From contig PLBX01000540.1 of assembly GCA_003135495.1 (NCBI GenBank), positions 1-8,853 on the forward strand: a stretch of 8,853 bases of DNA, written 5' to 3'. This DNA comes from Acidobacteriaceae bacterium (GTDB taxonomy: Bacteria > Acidobacteriota > Terriglobia > Terriglobales > Acidobacteriaceae). Within the stretch, counting starts at the first letter, position 1. Every line of letters starts with the position of its first letter. Shown here piece after piece: positions 8,544 through 8,853 of the stretch. Made by a program: the position numbers and the translations under genes. Below the pieces are notes generated by a model, which saw only the letters and a list, made by a program, of their open reading frames with translations, did no database searches and was not told the origin of the DNA.

Positions 8544-8573
8544 AGACTATTCATTTCGTTTGCTCTATGTCAA
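8544..8573 (-). promoter_or_regulatory. Sigma70-type promoter for the GH36 gene
   Basis: On the minus strand TTGACA (8573-8568) is followed after 18 nt by TAGTCT (8549-8544). The layout copies the SDR promoter: TTGACATAGA comes out of the operator arm and a TAGnCT -10 follows. The predicted leader to the ATG at 8513 is about 25 nt and includes AAGGAG (8530-8525). Confidence 0.45.
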
Positions 8574-8589
8574 CACGATTGTTAACATT
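8566..8589. promoter_or_regulatory. Operator 2: near copy of operator 1 in the GH36/dehydratase divergent region
   Basis: TATGTCAACA, spacer CGAT, then TGTTAACATT. The left arm equals that of operator 1; the right arm differs at two positions. Read on the minus strand (8588-8564), it matches operator 1 (4571-4595, plus) at 23 of 25 positions. On the plus strand the degenerate arm gives TTAACA, which may serve as a -35 for the dehydratase gene, although I find no convincing -10 for it. A run of nine A follows directly at 8590-8598. Confidence 0.7.
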
Positions 8590-8690
8590 AAAAAAAAACG
8601 ACTTGCCCTTTGTAGGTCGGTTTGCAGCGTGGGTGTTTGAGTTTGCCCTAACGAAACAACCTAAAGCTGTCCGGAAAGGATTGCCGGTTT

Positions 8691-8853
8691 ATGTCCGAGG
8701 AGAAGCGACGCTACCGCTCCGCCGCATGGTTCGCAAAAACCGATAAAGACGGATTCGTTCATCGCAGTTGGATGCGCAACCAGGGTTTGCCTGATCACGT
8801 CTTTGACGGACGTCCGGTCATTGGGATTTGCAACACATGGTCCGAACTCACCC
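8691..8853 (+). CDS. IlvD/EDD-family sugar-acid dehydratase, N-terminal part only
   Basis: Only the first 54 residues are present, but they are distinctive. The segments DKDGFVHRSWMRNQG (18-32), FDGRPVIGICNTW (38-50) and SELT at the edge match the L-arabinonate / D-xylonate branch of the IlvD/EDD dehydratases. These are [2Fe-2S], Mg-dependent enzymes that turn an aldonate into a 2-keto-3-deoxyaldonate. In that branch SELT is followed by Pro-Cys, the first cluster ligand, which here falls just past the edge; the last visible base fits a Pro codon. ATG has GAAAGGA about 10 nt upstream. The gene is divergent from the GH36 gene across operator 2. The reaction would feed the SDR and hydrolase. Whether the substrate is a pentonate, galactonate, fuconate or similar cannot be told from this fragment. 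Confidence 0.85.
   Translation, partial: MSEEKRRYRSAAWFAKTDKDGFVHRSWMRNQGLPDHVFDGRPVIGICNTWSELT

Noticed and set aside
8522..8746. A plus-strand open frame of 74 codons spanning the second divergent region
   Set aside because: It crosses operator 2 and a poly-A run and overlaps the dehydratase start in another frame; its translation resembles nothing known.

Overview
The window holds seven protein genes, two of them cut by the window edges. They form a compact carbohydrate-use locus, probably from a soil or plant-polymer-degrading bacterium. Moderate GC, exported GH36-type proteins, a TTG start and sugar-acid enzymes of the dehydratase / SDR / FAH type suggest Acidobacteriota. That placement is inference: no rRNA or marker gene is present.

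Layout. A left minus-strand operon reads right to left: an APH/MtnK-fold small-molecule kinase (4550-3519), an enolase-family protein (3532-2258, overlapping the kinase by 14 nt) and an exported GH36-like protein that runs off the left edge (2218-1). A divergent 128-bp region (4551-4678) separates it from a plus-strand pair: an SDR dehydrogenase (4679-5422) and an FAH-family diketo-acid hydrolase (5445-6287). Converging on that pair is a second exported GH36-type alpha-galactosidase-like gene (8513-6309). Past a second divergent region of 177 bp (8514-8690), an IlvD/EDD-family sugar-acid dehydratase starts at 8691 and runs off the right edge. No gene-free stretch exceeds 300 bp, and I see no RNA genes, mobile elements or CRISPR.

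Regulation. Both divergent regions carry nearly the same palindrome (TATGTCAACA-N4-TGTTGACATA at 4570-4593; one arm slightly degenerate at 8566-8589). It overlaps TTGACA -35 hexamers in both places, so the locus looks like one regulon under one repressor-type regulator that is not in the window.

How the genes may work together. The dehydratase, SDR and FAH hydrolase match the non-phosphorylative route aldonate -> 2-keto-3-deoxyaldonate -> 2,4-diketo-3-deoxyaldonate -> pyruvate + a short hydroxy acid, known for L-fuconate and L-rhamnonate (lactate) and for pentonates (glycolate). If the sugar is a hexose such as the galactose that GH36 enzymes usually release, the same chemistry would give pyruvate + glycerate. 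The adjacent kinase and enolase-family protein could then turn glycerate into 2-phosphoglycerate and phosphoenolpyruvate. This would be an unusual complete route, and it is a hypothesis. The enolase has changes at two normally invariant active-site positions, so its substrate may differ from normal 2-phospho-D-glycerate. The sugar dehydrogenase, lactonase and transporter such a route needs are not in the window.
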